Below, piece after piece: positions 63,394-64,000 of a stretch of 64,000 nucleotides of DNA. A program made the position numbers and the translations under genes. The notes below the pieces were generated by a model. The model was not told where the DNA came from. It did not search any database and worked only from the letters and a program-made list of their open reading frames with translations. The stretch is from Pukyongiella litopenaei. Its GTDB lineage: Bacteria; Pseudomonadota; Alphaproteobacteria; Rhodobacterales; Rhodobacteraceae. The stretch lies in assembly GCF_003008555.2 (NCBI RefSeq), contig NZ_CP027665.1, positions 1,488,001 through 1,552,000 of the forward strand, written 5' to 3'. Positions within the stretch are counted from its first letter, which is position 1; each line of letters begins with the position of its first letter.

Positions 63394-64000
63394 ATGGCCG
63401 CCTATCAATATGTCTACCACATGCAGGGCGTCTCCAAGACCTATCCCGGCGGCAAGAAATGTTTCGAGAACATCCACCTGTCCTTCCTGCCCGGCGTCAA
63501 GATCGGCGTCGTCGGCGTCAACGGCGCGGGCAAATCGACCCTGATGAAGATCATGGCCGGTCTGGACAGGGATTTCACCGGCGAAGCCTGGGCCGCAGAC
63601 GGCGCAAAAGTCGGCTATCTGCCGCAGGAACCGGATCTGGACCCGGCGCTCAGCGTGCGCGAGAACGTCATGCTGGGGGTCAAGGAAAAGAAGGACATTC
63701 TCGATCGCTACAACGACCTCGCCATGAACTACAGCGACGAAACCGCCGCCGAGATGGCCGAGCTTCAGGACGTGATCGACGCCCAGAACCTGTGGGATCT
63801 CGACAGCCAGATCGACGTGTCGATGGAGGCGCTGCGCTGCCCGCCGGACGATGCCGATGTCGCGACGCTCTCGGGCGGTGAAAAACGACGCGTGGCGCTG
63901 TGCAAGCTGCTGCTCGAAGCCCCCGACATGCTGCTGCTGGACGAACCGACCAACCACCTGGACGCGGAAACCATCGCCTGGCTGCAACAGCACCTGATCG
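63394..64000 (+). CDS. ettA: Energy-dependent translational throttle protein EttA, N-terminal part
   Basis: The first 202 residues of an ABC-F protein, continuing off the right edge. It opens YQYVYHMQGVSKTYPGGKKCFENI, the EttA hallmark. The first ATPase domain shows Walker A GVVGVNGAGKSTLMKI, the Q-loop YLPQEPDLDP, the EttA arm region ENVMLGVKEKKDILDRYNDLA, the signature ATLSGGEKRRVALCKLLL and Walker B MLLLDEPTNHLD. EttA binds the ribosomal E site and gates entry into elongation according to ADP/ATP ratio. GGAAGAACC precedes the ATG. Confidence 0.95.
   Translation, partial: MAAYQYVYHMQGVSKTYPGGKKCFENIHLSFLPGVKIGVVGVNGAGKSTLMKIMAGLDRDFTGEAWAADGAKVGYLPQEPDLDPALSVRENVMLGVKEKKDILDRYNDLAMNYSDETAAEMAELQDVIDAQNLWDLDSQIDVSMEALRCPPDDADVATLSGGEKRRVALCKLLLEAPDMLLLDEPTNHLDAETIAWLQQHLI

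Overview
The window looks like chromosomal DNA of a high-GC alphaproteobacterium, most likely Rhodobacteraceae (Roseobacter group). The evidence is class I lysyl-tRNA synthetase, the kbl-tdh pair behind an XRE-cupin regulator, an EttA-type ABC-F gene, and two intergenic copies of a GGCAAGA.GAAG motif that I recall as common in that family. It falls into two parts. Positions 1 to about 25,000 form an accessory region of visibly lower GC. From the initiator tRNA gene (24949-25025) to the end is dense, GC-rich core genome.

Accessory region. After the 3' part of an arylsulfatase comes an overlapping two-gene cassette: a DUF6932-like nucleotidyltransferase and an unknown coiled-coil partner (1923-3462). 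Next are six genes for exported proteins of unknown function, arranged around a divergent intergenic region and ending in a large duplicated beta-propeller protein (3769-10073). The remainder, 10.5-25 kb, is a decaying integrative/mobilizable element. It holds a large serine recombinase with an amber codon, whose 3' end is joined to the C-terminal half of a MobA/VirD2-type relaxase. It also holds an IS256-family insertion with a clear 8-bp target duplication splitting a pair of tail-to-tail genes, a hipBA module behind four operator-like sites spaced exactly 27 bp apart, a head-truncated ArdC-like antirestriction gene, a TraG/VirD4 coupling protein, and a second, intact serine recombinase. The last codons of that recombinase lie inside the tRNA-fMet gene, which marks the right attachment site. 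No left attachment site was found, so it lies outside the window or was deleted.

Core region. Five translationally coupled minus-strand genes (25115-31589) encode a CoxM-like FAD subunit, a fused 2Fe-2S/molybdopterin hydroxylase, a 6-hydroxynicotinate reductase-like Fe-S protein, a UPF0280 protein and a DUF1185 'amino acid synthesis' protein. A divergent MarR regulator carries an odd GPxx repeat leader. A LivHMGF transporter without a binding-protein gene and an orphan hydantoinase A follow. Together they suggest uptake and reductive degradation of an N-heterocycle, possibly nicotinate-like; the substrate is inferred.

After that come housekeeping and small-metabolism genes: thiolase, queG, kbl-tdh for threonine breakdown, a cysteine-synthase-like enzyme, NAD salvage and synthesis genes (pncB, pncA, nadD), a hybrid histidine kinase, trhO, transporters, a universal stress protein, an orphan ParA, a beta-helix protein, LysRS, a Tat-exported DacB-like peptidase and a YcnI/DUF2946 copper-type pair in which YcnI carries a nonsense codon. 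The 5' part of ettA ends the window.
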